NCBI GenBank assembly: GCA_017417105.1 | Contig: JAFPZU010000118.1 | Span: forward strand, 1 to 36,007 | Direction: 5' to 3' | DNA: 36,007 nt | DNA from: Lachnospiraceae bacterium | GTDB lineage: Bacteria; Bacillota; Clostridia; Lachnospirales; Lachnospiraceae | Shown here: positions 15,345 to 23,850 of the stretch, in pieces | Position numbering within the stretch: position 1 is the stretch's first letter | How the letters are laid out: every line of letters begins with the position of its first letter | Translations under genes and position numbers: made by a program | Notes under the pieces: model-generated | Seen by the model: only the letters and a program-made list of their open reading frames with translations | What the model was told of the DNA's origin: nothing | The model's database searches: none

Positions 15345-16357
15345 AATTACTGACTTTTGCGGTACCCTGCTATAATTCGCAGGACTATATGGGACGATGC
15401 ATCGAGTCTTTATTACCCGGAGGAGATGAGGTTGAGATACTTATAATCGATGACGGTTCCACTGACCTTACCGGGGACATGGCGGATAAGTATCAGGAGA
15501 AATATCCGGGGATAGTAAGGGCTATCCATCAGGAGAACGGAGGCCACGGCGAAGCGGTCAACACCGGTATAAAGAATGCAAAGGGTCTCTACTTTAAGGT
15601 GGTGGATTCCGACGACCGGGTGGATCGGGCGGCCTATATGAAGGTTCTGGATACCTTAAGGGAACTTATGGGCGGCGATACTGTCCTTGACATGATGCTC
15701 TGCAACTTCATATACGACAAGGAGGGAGCAAGGCGGAAGAAGATCATGCATTATGAGTCTTCGGTGCCGATAGAGGAGCTTGTCACCTGGGATCAGACGA
15801 AGCATTTCAGGAAGGGAAGATATATCCTGATGCATTCCGTGATCTATCGTACGAAGCTTCTCAGAAAGTGCGGGATAGAGCTTCCGAAGCATACGTTCTA
15901 TGTGGACAATATATACGTTTTTGAACCTCTTCCTTACGTGAAGACCATTTATTATCTTCCGGTCAATTTCTACAGATATTTCATAGGCAGGGAGGATCAG
16001 TCGGTCAATGAGAACGTTATGATCTCGAGGATCGACCAGCAGATAAAGGTCACCAAGCTTATGATAGATTACTTCAGGGACACTAAGGTGGAGAATCCGA
16101 AGCTTCGCAGATACATGAGGAATTATCTGGAGATAATGATGGTGATATCCTCCATCTTCCTGATAAAGTCGGGTACGAAGGAATCGCTTGAAAAGAAGAA
16201 GCAGCTTTGGGAGTATTTAAGGTCAAAGGATGTGCCCACCTATTTTGTCATAAGGCACAGCATGCTGGGCGAGAGCATGAACCTGCCGGGGAAGGGCGGA
16301 CGAAAGATTCTTATAGGGGGCTACAGGATAGCCCAGATGCTTGTGGGATTTAACTGA
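15341..16357 (+). CDS. Glycosyltransferase family 2
   Basis: A GT-A fold enzyme that transfers a sugar from a nucleotide donor, presumably to a cell-surface glycan. The 338 residues open with LTFAVPCYNSQDYMGRCIES, then EILIIDDGSTDLTGDMA with the donor-binding acidic pair, and HQENGGHGEAVNTGI. The metal-binding DxD-type motif is VDSDDR near residue 90. Later TFYVDNIYVFEPL fits the acceptor side. No confident membrane helix, so it is cytoplasmic or peripheral. It starts at TTG 15341 overlapping the previous stop, with a weak GAGG, and its stop overlaps the next ATG (TGATG). Substrates unknown. Confidence 0.9.
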   Translation: MKLLTFAVPCYNSQDYMGRCIESLLPGGDEVEILIIDDGSTDLTGDMADKYQEKYPGIVRAIHQENGGHGEAVNTGIKNAKGLYFKVVDSDDRVDRAAYMKVLDTLRELMGGDTVLDMMLCNFIYDKEGARRKKIMHYESSVPIEELVTWDQTKHFRKGRYILMHSVIYRTKLLRKCGIELPKHTFYVDNIYVFEPLPYVKTIYYLPVNFYRYFIGREDQSVNENVMISRIDQQIKVTKLMIDYFRDTKVENPKLRRYMRNYLEIMMVISSIFLIKSGTKESLEKKKQLWEYLRSKDVPTYFVIRHSMLGESMNLPGKGGRKILIGGYRIAQMLVGFN

Positions 16358-18174
16358 TGGGTTTTTTAAGAGGCGCAAAAAGATTTACTGCACTTCTTGT
16401 GACGGGTACGATGCTCGTCTCATCTCTTACAGGCTGTGAGAGCGAGGGCAGAGCCTATCACGCAAAGAGCAATACAAAAGGCAGCGGGGATATAAGAGCC
16501 GAGGGATTCGTGGCGATAGAGGGAGGAAAAAAGGTCAGCTGGCCGTCCTCCGACAAGGCGGATGATAATACCCTGGACGATAACGCCGGGGGAGAATCCG
16601 AAAAGGGTGAAGAGGAGCCTGTGGTTCATGTAAAAAGAGCTGACATCAAGCCCTCTGACTATGGGAATAAGGACAACTGGATGCGTCTTCCGGAAGAGGT
16701 GATAAAGCAGTATGATACCGTGTATCTGTATCCGCTTTCCTGCACCGAAGATACGGAGGAAGCCTGCAGCATAGATGATGCGTCAATGCGTGAGCGGGCA
16801 GAGTGGTTCTATTTAAGACAGGCCGCGTTCTATGAGGAATTTACAAATGTCTTTGTTCCTTATTACAGACAGGGGAAGACAGAAGGTGCGGACACTTCCG
16901 TCTGCGACATCGAAGCTTCCCTCGACAGGTATTTTGAGGAATATAATAACGGGCGCGCCTTTGTTCTTGCCGGAGATGAATACGGAGCAGGGATCCTTGA
17001 TGTGATCCTTGATGAGTATATGGCTTCTCATCCCGGGTACGAAGAGCGGATGATAGCGGCATATCTTACGGAATATGACGGCAGCAGGGAAAGCAGCGAA
17101 ACACCTGCCGGAGATACGGGAAATATTACTGTTTGGAGGAGTTTTGAAAAGGTGGATACCGATACCATAAGAGATGATCTGGCGCTTAGGACGGGGACTT
17201 ATTATCTTAACAATACCGAACATGAAATAAAGCCCCTTGCGGGGGAGCCTGCGGATTATTCCGATCCGGAAAACTGGCTTTCAATGCCCTATGCCGCAAA
17301 GGAGGTCGATACGGTCTGGCTGTATCCTCTGGGGTATTATTCCACAGAGGAAGGAGCTCCGGCTTTCTGTGATATAGACGATAAGGATATGAGACGGAGA
17401 GCCAGGTCAAATTTCAGGATAAACAGCCTTGCTTTTTCCGGAGCCACGAATGTTTTTGCGCCCTTCTACAGGCAGGCAAGCGCTTATTCCCTGAAAGGAA
17501 TGGGACCGGATGAAGCGTGCGATGCGCTCTCAGGGGGTGTTTCAAGAACCGATGTTTATGCGGCGCTTGATTACTATTTTGAAAATCTGAACGGAGGCAG
17601 GCCTTTTATCCTTGCCGGACATTCCCAGGGATCGATGCTTATAAGGATAATACTTAAGGAATATATGGCTTCGCATCCGGATATTTATGCAAGGATGGTT
17701 GCGGCATATCCCATAGGTTTTTCCATTACTGAGAAAGATCTTAATGAGAATCCGCATCTTAAGTTTGCAGGAAGCGACAGTGATACCGGAGTAATAGTCT
17801 CATGGAATACCGAGGGACCGGAAAACGGTGAAAGCAGTGTCGTGGCGGAGGGAGCTGTAGCCATAAATCCGCTGAACTGGAAAAGGGATGATACCTATGC
17901 TTCTGCGGGACGAAACAGAGGGTCGTATATTCCGAACAGGGATAATGTCTATACGATGGTTGTGCCCGGAGTATCGGACGCAAAGGTGGATCCTGAGCGG
18001 GGAGTTGTTGTTTCAACTACCGAAGAATATGAGTACTCCGACAGTGAGAAAATAGCGGGAAGCCAGATCTTTGGGGAAAAGAGCTTTCATAATTATGATT
18101 ATCTTTTCTTTTTTGAGAATATAAGGCTGAACGTGGAGAACAGGGTAAATAATTACCTTAAAAATAATCCTTGA
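16357..18174 (+). CDS. Lipoprotein with tandem DUF3089-like hydrolase domains, first copy degenerate
   Basis: The signal segment ends in the lipobox SSLTGC, giving a membrane-anchored protein. Two homologous alpha/beta-hydrolase-like units follow (about 95-285 and 295-605). Both begin with a similar pattern: DNWMRLPEEVIKQYDTVYLY in the first, ENWLSMPYAAKEVDTVWLY in the second; then TNVFVPYYRQ and TNVFAPFYRQ. The second carries the nucleophile elbow GHSQG (Ser423) and a long C-terminal part with NPLNWKRDD, as in DUF3089. In the first, the same position reads GDEYG (206-210), so the catalytic serine and neighbouring His are lost. The gene overlaps the glycosyltransferase by 1 bp. The substrate is unknown; an ester on envelope glycan is a guess. 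Confidence 0.85.
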   Translation: MGFLRGAKRFTALLVTGTMLVSSLTGCESEGRAYHAKSNTKGSGDIRAEGFVAIEGGKKVSWPSSDKADDNTLDDNAGGESEKGEEEPVVHVKRADIKPSDYGNKDNWMRLPEEVIKQYDTVYLYPLSCTEDTEEACSIDDASMRERAEWFYLRQAAFYEEFTNVFVPYYRQGKTEGADTSVCDIEASLDRYFEEYNNGRAFVLAGDEYGAGILDVILDEYMASHPGYEERMIAAYLTEYDGSRESSETPAGDTGNITVWRSFEKVDTDTIRDDLALRTGTYYLNNTEHEIKPLAGEPADYSDPENWLSMPYAAKEVDTVWLYPLGYYSTEEGAPAFCDIDDKDMRRRARSNFRINSLAFSGATNVFAPFYRQASAYSLKGMGPDEACDALSGGVSRTDVYAALDYYFENLNGGRPFILAGHSQGSMLIRIILKEYMASHPDIYARMVAAYPIGFSITEKDLNENPHLKFAGSDSDTGVIVSWNTEGPENGESSVVAEGAVAINPLNWKRDDTYASAGRNRGSYIPNRDNVYTMVVPGVSDAKVDPERGVVVSTTEEYEYSDSEKIAGSQIFGEKSFHNYDYLFFFENIRLNVENRVNNYLKNNP

Positions 18175-18199
18175 CAAAGGAAGGGATGGGAATTATACT
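18171..18199 (+). promoter_or_regulatory. Promoter of metQ
   Basis: TTGACA (18171-18176, overlapping the stop codon of the preceding lipoprotein gene), 17 bp and TATACT (18194-18199). The start would be near 18206, giving a leader of about 110 nt. Confidence 0.7.
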
Positions 18200-18214
18200 T
18201 CCCTTTAATTAAAA

Positions 18215-18240
18215 CCTACTATTCATACTAAACTAGTAGG
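18215..18240 (+). promoter_or_regulatory. Inverted repeat in the metQ leader
   Basis: CCTACTA and TAGTAGG are separated by 12 nt, roughly 10 nt after the predicted transcription start. The position suits a repressor operator. Two weaker stems follow (AAGCC/GGCTT and GCCGG/TCGGC). There is no S-box riboswitch, which Firmicutes often use here. Confidence 0.4.
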
Positions 18241-18318
18241 AATAAATACGAAGCCGGAAGATGGCTTACGTGATATATTACGCCGGATTTTCATCGGCAT
18301 ATTGAGGAGGAAAAGATC

Positions 18319-19176
18319 ATGAAAAAACTGACAGCGTTACTTACGGCAGGGATACTTGCGGCATCGGTGCTTTCAGGCTGCGGTGCATCCCAGAGTGCGG
18401 GCGGAGACGGAGCCGCATCGTCCCAGGGCGGAGCATCCGAAGGCGGTACGATAACCGTTGCGGCAAGCTCAACTCCCCATGCGGAGATACTTGAGCAGGC
18501 AAAGCCCATATTAAAGGAGAAGGGATGGGATCTTAAGGTTACGATCTTTGATGATTATGTCCAGCCTAATAACGTGGTTGAGAGCGAAGAGTTTGATGCA
18601 AACTACTTCCAGCACATCCCTTATCTCAACGAATTTAATGAGGAGCAGGGAACCCACCTTGTGAATGCGGGAGGGATCCACTATGAGCCTTTCGGCATCT
18701 ATGCGGGGACAAAGTCGGATCTTTCACAGCTTGCTGACGGAGACGAGATAGCGGTACCGAACGATACGACAAACGAGGCAAGGGCGCTTCTTCTTCTGGA
18801 GGCAAACGGAGTGCTTACCCTTAAGAGCGGCGTGGGACTTACGGCAACGGTCAATGATGTGGAATCTTACTCAAAGCAGATCAAGATAGTAGAGCTTGCT
18901 GCCGAGAGTGTTAAGGATGCAATTCCGGATGCGGCTTTTGTCGTACTTAACGGAAACTATGCGCTGGAGGCAGGGCTTTCCGTGGGAAAGGATGCATTGG
19001 CGTTTGAAGCTCAGGATTCCGAGGCTGCCGCTACCTATGTGAACGTTATAGCCGTTAAGGAAGGACATGAGAATGATGAGAAGATCAAGGCTTTGGTCGA
19101 TGCGCTGAAGTCGGACACCATCGTCAAGTATATCGAGGATACCTACGACGGAGCGGTAGTGCCTTATAAGAATTAA
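18319..19176 (+). CDS. metQ: Methionine ABC transporter substrate-binding lipoprotein
   Basis: An NlpA/MetQ-family lipoprotein that captures methionine outside the membrane and feeds the MetN-MetI importer. Signal peptide with lipobox VLSGC (Cys21), a Gly/Ser-rich linker (22-42), then the family pattern ITVAASSTPHAEILEQAKP, FDDYVQPNNVV, DANYFQHIPYLNEF and IAVPNDTTNEARALLLL. The 285 residues are normal length. The ATG follows GAGGAGG. The order here is metQ-metN-metI, and metQ is separated from metN by 212 bp holding a terminator, a palindromic repeat and a second promoter. Dipeptides or D-methionine are possible alternative ligands. Confidence 0.93.
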   Translation: MKKLTALLTAGILAASVLSGCGASQSAGGDGAASSQGGASEGGTITVAASSTPHAEILEQAKPILKEKGWDLKVTIFDDYVQPNNVVESEEFDANYFQHIPYLNEFNEEQGTHLVNAGGIHYEPFGIYAGTKSDLSQLADGDEIAVPNDTTNEARALLLLEANGVLTLKSGVGLTATVNDVESYSKQIKIVELAAESVKDAIPDAAFVVLNGNYALEAGLSVGKDALAFEAQDSEAAATYVNVIAVKEGHENDEKIKALVDALKSDTIVKYIEDTYDGAVVPYKN

Positions 19177-19207
19177 GGATTGCTGCATAGAATACGGGAT
19201 AATGGCG

Positions 19208-19238
19208 GGGGCAGGTTTATCATACCTGCCTCTCTGTT
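19208..19238 (+). terminator. Terminator after metQ
   Basis: GGCAGGT (19210-19216) pairs with ACCTGCC (19224-19230) over a 7-nt loop, followed by TCTCTGTT. The T-run is imperfect, so some readthrough into metNI is possible. Confidence 0.5.
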
Positions 19239-19318
19239 ACAATTCAGCGCACCGCCAGTGCGCTGAATTGTAACGCGCATTGGGCCGTAGCACCGCGGCA
19301 AGCGCGCGGCCCGGCACA
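19236..19318. repeat. GC-rich double-palindrome repeat
   Basis: A perfect inverted repeat with 16-bp arms, GTTACAATTCAGCGCA and its complement, spaced by CCGCCAG (19236-19274). It is followed by a second palindrome, GGGCCG...CGGCCC (about 19282-19312), enclosing CCGCGG. It is far more GC-rich than its surroundings. It looks like a mobile palindromic unit inserted between metQ and metN. It has no similarity to the TTA-flanked MITE-like family in this window. Confidence 0.65.
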
Positions 19319-19329
19319 GAATAGTAATC

Positions 19330-19358
19330 TTGCATACGCGTAAGACTTTCGGTATCAT
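19330..19358 (+). promoter_or_regulatory. Promoter of metN-metI
   Basis: TTGCAT (19330-19335), 17 bp and TATCAT (19353-19358), starting about 30 bp before the metN ATG. It lies just downstream of the palindromic repeat and would let metNI be expressed without metQ. Confidence 0.5.
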
Positions 19359-19388
19359 TAAAAGGTTACAGTAAGGAGCTGATGTTAT

Positions 19389-20399
19389 ATGGGTGAAGCT
19401 ATTATAAGACTCGAGAATGTGAGCAAGACCTTTTCCTCCGGTCAGGGAAACGTGGAGGCTGTGAGGAATATAAATCTCGAGATAGAAAAAGGTGATATCT
19501 TCGGCATCATAGGTCTTTCGGGAGCAGGAAAATCGACCCTGGTCCGATGCCTTAACCTGCTTGAGAGGCCTACGGAAGGAAGGGTCTTCATAGGCGGCAA
19601 GGACATCACGGTCATGAAGCCTAAAGAGCTTTCCATATTGAGACGGGATATAGGGATGATCTTTCAGCATTTTAATCTGCTGATGCAGCGGACAGTGCTT
19701 GATAATGTGACCTTTCCCCTTGAGATTGCGGGAGAGAGTAAAAAAGAGGCAAGAAAAAAGGCAGTAAAGTTTCTTGAGACCGTTGGCCTTGCGGAAAAGA
19801 AGGAGGCCTATCCGGCTCAGCTTTCAGGCGGTCAGAAACAGCGTGTTGCCATAGCAAGGGTTCTGGCATCTGATCCAAGGATCCTGCTCTGTGACGAGGC
19901 AACCTCCGCTCTTGATCCCCAGACCACGAAATCCATTCTGGAGCTTATCAAGGATATAAACAGAAATTACGGCATTACTGTCGTTATTATTACTCATGAG
20001 ATGAGTGTCGTTCAGGAGATCTGTAATAAGGTCGCCGTCCTGGATCACGGAAATCTGATAGAAAAGGGCACTGTGGAGGAGCTCTTCAGATCCCCGAAGA
20101 CTGAAGAGGCGAAGAAGCTTGTATTCTCTGAAACCGCACATATAAGGCACATGCATTCTTCAAGGCAGATAAGAGTCGTTTTCGACGGAAAGAGCGCCTT
20201 TGAGCCGATCATCGGGAATATTACCTTAGAGCTTAAGACTCCGGTCAACATTCTCTATGCCAATACCCAGACCATAAACGGGAACGCAGAGGGAGAGATG
20301 ATACTGCAGCTTCCGGATAATAAGGAAATAGCTGACAAGATGGTTGATTATTTCAAGGAAAAGAATCTCGGCGCAGAGGAGGTTAACTATGTGGACTGA
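19389..20399 (+). CDS. metN: Methionine ABC transporter ATP-binding protein
   Basis: ATPase of the methionine importer, on the cytoplasmic face. Walker A is GLSGAGKSTL (about 38-47), the signature is LSGGQKQRVAIARVL and Walker B is ILLCDEATSALD. After residue about 250 comes a C-terminal NIL-type regulatory domain (from about 260: RQIRVVFDGKSAFEPIIGNI), which in the E. coli enzyme binds methionine and inhibits transport. The 336 residues are typical. The start ATG 19389 follows AAGGAG. Its end overlaps metI by 11 bp. Confidence 0.95.
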   Translation: MGEAIIRLENVSKTFSSGQGNVEAVRNINLEIEKGDIFGIIGLSGAGKSTLVRCLNLLERPTEGRVFIGGKDITVMKPKELSILRRDIGMIFQHFNLLMQRTVLDNVTFPLEIAGESKKEARKKAVKFLETVGLAEKKEAYPAQLSGGQKQRVAIARVLASDPRILLCDEATSALDPQTTKSILELIKDINRNYGITVVIITHEMSVVQEICNKVAVLDHGNLIEKGTVEELFRSPKTEEAKKLVFSETAHIRHMHSSRQIRVVFDGKSAFEPIIGNITLELKTPVNILYANTQTINGNAEGEMILQLPDNKEIADKMVDYFKEKNLGAEEVNYVD

Positions 20400-21051
20400 A
20401 CAGGAGATACTGATGATACTTCAGGGACTCTGGGAGACCGTTATCATAGTATTCGTGTCGACTTTTTTCGGATACATTTTAGGACTCCCCCTGGGGGTGC
20501 TTCTTGCCGTTACTGACAGTGAGGGAATCAAACCTCATCCGATGCTTTACAAGGTTCTTGATGTGGTGACAAACGTTTTGCGAAGCGTGCCGTTTATTAT
20601 ACTGCTTGTAGTTCTTATTCCGCTGACAAGGGCGATAGTCGGAAAGAGCTATGGTACGGCGGCCACGATAGTTCCTCTTGTGATAGCGGCAGCGCCTTTT
20701 ATCGCAAGAATGGTGGAGTCATCCATTAAGGAAGTGGATCACGGGGTAATAGAAGCAGCCCAGTCCATGGGAGCAGGTACCATGACCATAGTGACCAAGG
20801 TACTGGTGGCGGAGGCCAGAACTTCCCTGCTTGTGGGAGTTACGATAGCTTTCGGTACCATACTTGGCTATTCGGCAATGGCAGGCGCCGTGGGCGGAGG
20901 CGGCCTTGGAAGTATAGCCATAAGATACGGCTACAACAGATGGCAGCCACATATCCTCTGGCCGTCGGTCATTATCCTGGTGCTTCTGGTGCAGCTTTTC
21001 CAGATCCTGGGAATGAAGATATCCAAAAACCTGGACAGAAGAAGGACTTGA
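20389..21051 (+). CDS. metI: Methionine ABC transporter permease
   Basis: Inner-membrane permease of the MetNIQ importer. With ATG 20389 it has 220 residues, the usual MetI length, and five membrane segments. The permease-ATPase coupling (EAA) loop is visible as EAAQSMGAGTMTIVTKVLVAEA, and GGGGLGSIAIRYGYNRW near the end is family-typical. AGAGGAGG (20375-20382) lies 6 bp before this ATG and decides the start; an upstream in-frame TTG at 20344 sits inside metN without a ribosome site. The 14 bp to the next gene suggest that the FAD oxidoreductase gene may be read through, though its job appears unrelated. Confidence 0.95.
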   Translation: MWTEQEILMILQGLWETVIIVFVSTFFGYILGLPLGVLLAVTDSEGIKPHPMLYKVLDVVTNVLRSVPFIILLVVLIPLTRAIVGKSYGTAATIVPLVIAAAPFIARMVESSIKEVDHGVIEAAQSMGAGTMTIVTKVLVAEARTSLLVGVTIAFGTILGYSAMAGAVGGGGLGSIAIRYGYNRWQPHILWPSVIILVLLVQLFQILGMKISKNLDRRRT

Positions 21052-21065
21052 TATAGGGGTAGTAT

Positions 21066-22610
21066 ATGCAGAAAGTAGCGATAATAGGCGCAGGACCTGC
21101 CGGTCTGACGGCAGCATATGAGCTTACAAAATTAAACAAATATGAGGTCACCGTATACGAGGAGAGTGACGTATTAGGCGGGATATCCAAAACGGTCATA
21201 TATAAAGGAAACCGCATGGATATGGGAGGTCACAGATTTTTTACCAGGGTTGATAAGGTAAACTCCTGGTGGGAAGCCATGCTCCCCGTTCAGGGAAAGG
21301 GTGCCAAGGACGATGTTCTTCTGAACCGGAGAGCAAGTGTTGTAAAGGGAGGTCCCGATCCTGAGAGCACGGACAGGGTAATGCTGAAAAGACACCGCAT
21401 CTCACGTATCCTTTTTGACAACAGATTTTTTGATTATCCGATATCGTTAAGCGGCGCTACGCTTAAGAATCTCGGATTTATAAATACCCTTAAGGTAGGG
21501 TTCAGCTATATCGCTGCAATGGTGCATAAGCTTCCTGAGGATAATCTGGAGAACTTCTATATCAACCGCTTCGGAAGGCGGCTTTATTCCATGTTTTTTG
21601 AATACTATACCGAAAACCTTTGGGGGCGCCATCCTTCAGAGATAGATGCTTCCTGGGGAGAGCAGCGCGTAAAGGGGCTTTCGATCTCAGCGGTCATAAA
21701 GGACATCTTCGGTAAGGTATTCCGTAAAAAGAACCGCAGGGTGGAGACATCGCTTATCGAGGAATTTTTGTATCCAAAGCTGGGACCCGGGCAGCTCTGG
21801 GAAGTGACTGCGGAAGAGGTCGAAAAAAACGGAGGCCGGATAATAAAAAATGCCTGTGTTACGGGGATACACAGAAACGGGGACCGGATAGACAGGCTTA
21901 CGTATGTTAAGGACGGTTCGGAAATAACGGAGGAAGCGGATATCGTTATCTCCTCAATGCCGCTTAAGGATCTTGCGGCGGGGATGAATGATGTGCCCAC
22001 TGACATAGCCCGCATAGCAGAGGGACTTCCTTACAGGGATTACATGACGGTAGGCGTTATGGTAAAAAGACTCAGGCTTAAAAACAGAACGGATATAAAG
22101 ACCCTTGGAAACATAGTGCCGGACTGCTGGGTCTATGTACAGGACAGACGGGTTAAGATGGGGCGCTTCCAGCTGTACAATAACTGGTCTCCCTATCTTG
22201 TGGAGGATCCCGAACATGATATCTGGCTTGGACTTGAGTACTTCGTGGATGAGGGCGATGAGTACTGGAACATGAAGGATGAGGATTTCTCAAAATTCGC
22301 AGTAGATGAGATGAAAAAGCTGGGACTTATCCATTCGGTAAAGGATGTGACCGACACTCATGTGGAAAGGGTTAAGAAGGCCTATCCTGCTTACTTTGAT
22401 ACCTACAGCGAGATCGATAAGTTAAGGGAATTCCTCGACGGGATCGATAATCTATACTGCGTTGGAAGGAACGGTCAGCACAGATATAACAATATGGATC
22501 ATTCCATGTGCACTTCCTTTGAGGCGGTGAAAAACATCGAAGCCGGCATAAGGGACAGATCCAATATCTGGCAGGTAAATACTGAAAAGGAGTACCATGA
22601 AAGCAAATAA
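21066..22610 (+). CDS. FAD-dependent amine-oxidase-like oxidoreductase
   Basis: A flavoprotein with an N-terminal dinucleotide fold, [17 protein letters not shown] (GAGPAG at 8-13) and the second FAD contact DVLGGISKT, then [10 protein letters not shown]. The C-terminal FAD segment is [20 protein letters not shown]. The 514 residues resemble UDP-galactopyranose mutase and protoporphyrinogen-oxidase-like proteins of glycan clusters. [17 protein letters not shown] is typical of that group. It starts 14 bp after metI and overlaps the GT87-like gene by 14 bp, so it is probably involved in envelope sugar chemistry (inference). The exact substrate cannot be assigned. Confidence 0.85.
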   Translation: MQKVAIIGAGPAGLTAAYELTKLNKYEVTVYEESDVLGGISKTVIYKGNRMDMGGHRFFTRVDKVNSWWEAMLPVQGKGAKDDVLLNRRASVVKGGPDPESTDRVMLKRHRISRILFDNRFFDYPISLSGATLKNLGFINTLKVGFSYIAAMVHKLPEDNLENFYINRFGRRLYSMFFEYYTENLWGRHPSEIDASWGEQRVKGLSISAVIKDIFGKVFRKKNRRVETSLIEEFLYPKLGPGQLWEVTAEEVEKNGGRIIKNACVTGIHRNGDRIDRLTYVKDGSEITEEADIVISSMPLKDLAAGMNDVPTDIARIAEGLPYRDYMTVGVMVKRLRLKNRTDIKTLGNIVPDCWVYVQDRRVKMGRFQLYNNWSPYLVEDPEHDIWLGLEYFVDEGDEYWNMKDEDFSKFAVDEMKKLGLIHSVKDVTDTHVERVKKAYPAYFDTYSEIDKLREFLDGIDNLYCVGRNGQHRYNNMDHSMCTSFEAVKNIEAGIRDRSNIWQVNTEKEYHESK

Positions 22611-23814
22611 AAGAATGGAGCTTTTTTTAGCCATTTCTCTTTCCTGTACCTTTGTTTTTCTTATCATGGTGATCTTAACGGGAGGAGATGCCGCCAGATG
22701 GCTTGCAATGGAAAATGATTTTGATTTTTCCTATACCGACCATTTCAGGCATATCGCCTTTGCCTCCGACATGAAGCATTTCTATTTCAATACTTACGAT
22801 GCAACGTTTCCGGCTTTTGCCTATCTCCTTTATTATCTGCTGGTTCTTATAGATCCGCCGGAAGCTCCCTGGGACGTAAACGGATGGCGTGATGCCTTAA
22901 GCTACAACTACAATATGCTTGTGTATATCATGCTGACTATCGTTCTGGTTCTCGTTTTCAAGCTTATAGTGGACAGTATTCTGACAAAACAGGGGAATGT
23001 TAAGAATACCTTATTTGTCCTTGCACTGCTGCTGTCTGCGCCCTTTATGGCAGGCGCCATAGAGCGGGGCAATATCTCCTTTCTTACTGCAGTTATGGTG
23101 CTTGCGGCGCTGTATCTTAAGGATTCCTCCAAGGCTTTTTGCAGGGAGGCGGCGCTTATCCTTATAGCTTTCGCGGCAGGACTTAAGCTTTATCCTGCCG
23201 TAATGGGCTTTATCTATATAAAGGAGAAGCGCTGGAAGGAGGGGGTAAGGCTTCTGATATACGGTATCATAGTCTTTATCGTACCCTTTGCTTTTGTGGG
23301 GGGGATCCCTGCGCTCATACGTTATCTGCAGGTTTTATTCTTCTTTGAAGGTCAGGGCTACTGCAGCTGGACGAATATAAGAAACTTCCTGCTTTCAATA
23401 TCCAAAGTGCTGGGACAGTACGAAAACTCCGCTTATTTCGTGAAATACTTCAAGATAGCCGAAAACCTGTATTTATTACTCTGCCTGGCATCGCTTTTTA
23501 TCACGAAGAAGAAGTGGAAATATGCGCTGTATACGGCCGGAGCCATGGCGCTCTACGTACCATACAGCTACAGATATGTCTCAGTGTATATGATGATACC
23601 GCTTGTTATGTATCTTAAGGAAGAAGCGGAGGAGAAAAAGCTTATATACTGTATCCTTTTCGCGCTGACGTTCACGGTGCCGTTTTACGGCTACTTTACC
23701 GGTGCAGGCGCCGATCTCTTTATTTTCACCCCGATCTACATCATGATGCTTTATTCATTTGCGGAAGAGTGGGCAGGATTTGTGATTGACAGAAAAAACC
23801 GGTCTGCGGCCTGA
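22597..23814 (+). CDS. Polytopic glycosyltransferase, GT87/DUF2029-like
   Basis: An integral membrane protein of 405 residues with about nine to ten hydrophobic helices. The segments [20 protein letters not shown] and [20 protein letters not shown] are characteristic of GT87/DUF2029 polyprenyl-phosphate-sugar mannosyltransferases; an acidic motif [11 protein letters not shown] lies in the first outer loop, as expected for a GT-C catalytic Asp. ATG 22597 follows AAAGGAG and overlaps the flavoprotein gene by 14 bp, so the two are translationally coupled. Together they may supply and transfer a modified sugar to an envelope glycan. Sugar and acceptor unknown. Its stop codon lies inside the following terminator stem. 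Confidence 0.8.
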   Translation: MKANKRMELFLAISLSCTFVFLIMVILTGGDAARWLAMENDFDFSYTDHFRHIAFASDMKHFYFNTYDATFPAFAYLLYYLLVLIDPPEAPWDVNGWRDALSYNYNMLVYIMLTIVLVLVFKLIVDSILTKQGNVKNTLFVLALLLSAPFMAGAIERGNISFLTAVMVLAALYLKDSSKAFCREAALILIAFAAGLKLYPAVMGFIYIKEKRWKEGVRLLIYGIIVFIVPFAFVGGIPALIRYLQVLFFFEGQGYCSWTNIRNFLLSISKVLGQYENSAYFVKYFKIAENLYLLLCLASLFITKKKWKYALYTAGAMALYVPYSYRYVSVYMMIPLVMYLKEEAEEKKLIYCILFALTFTVPFYGYFTGAGADLFIFTPIYIMMLYSFAEEWAGFVIDRKNRSAA

Positions 23815-23833
23815 AACCGCAAACCGGCTTTTT
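23798..23833. terminator. Bidirectional terminator between convergent genes
   Basis: CCGGTCTGCGG and CCGCAAACCGG form an 11-bp stem with one mismatch and a short loop. CTTTTTG follows on the plus strand; on the minus strand the stem is followed by TTTTTTCT. It serves both the GT87-like gene and the SpoIIE gene. Confidence 0.85.
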
Positions 23834-23850
23834 GATTCTCAGTGATTTTT

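Noticed and set aside
18200-18318. SAM riboswitch upstream of metQ
   Set aside because: The conserved S-box sequences are absent; only short simple stems are present.
20344-20388. TTG start at 20344 for metI
   Set aside because: No ribosome site there; ATG 20389 has AGAGGAGG and gives the family length.
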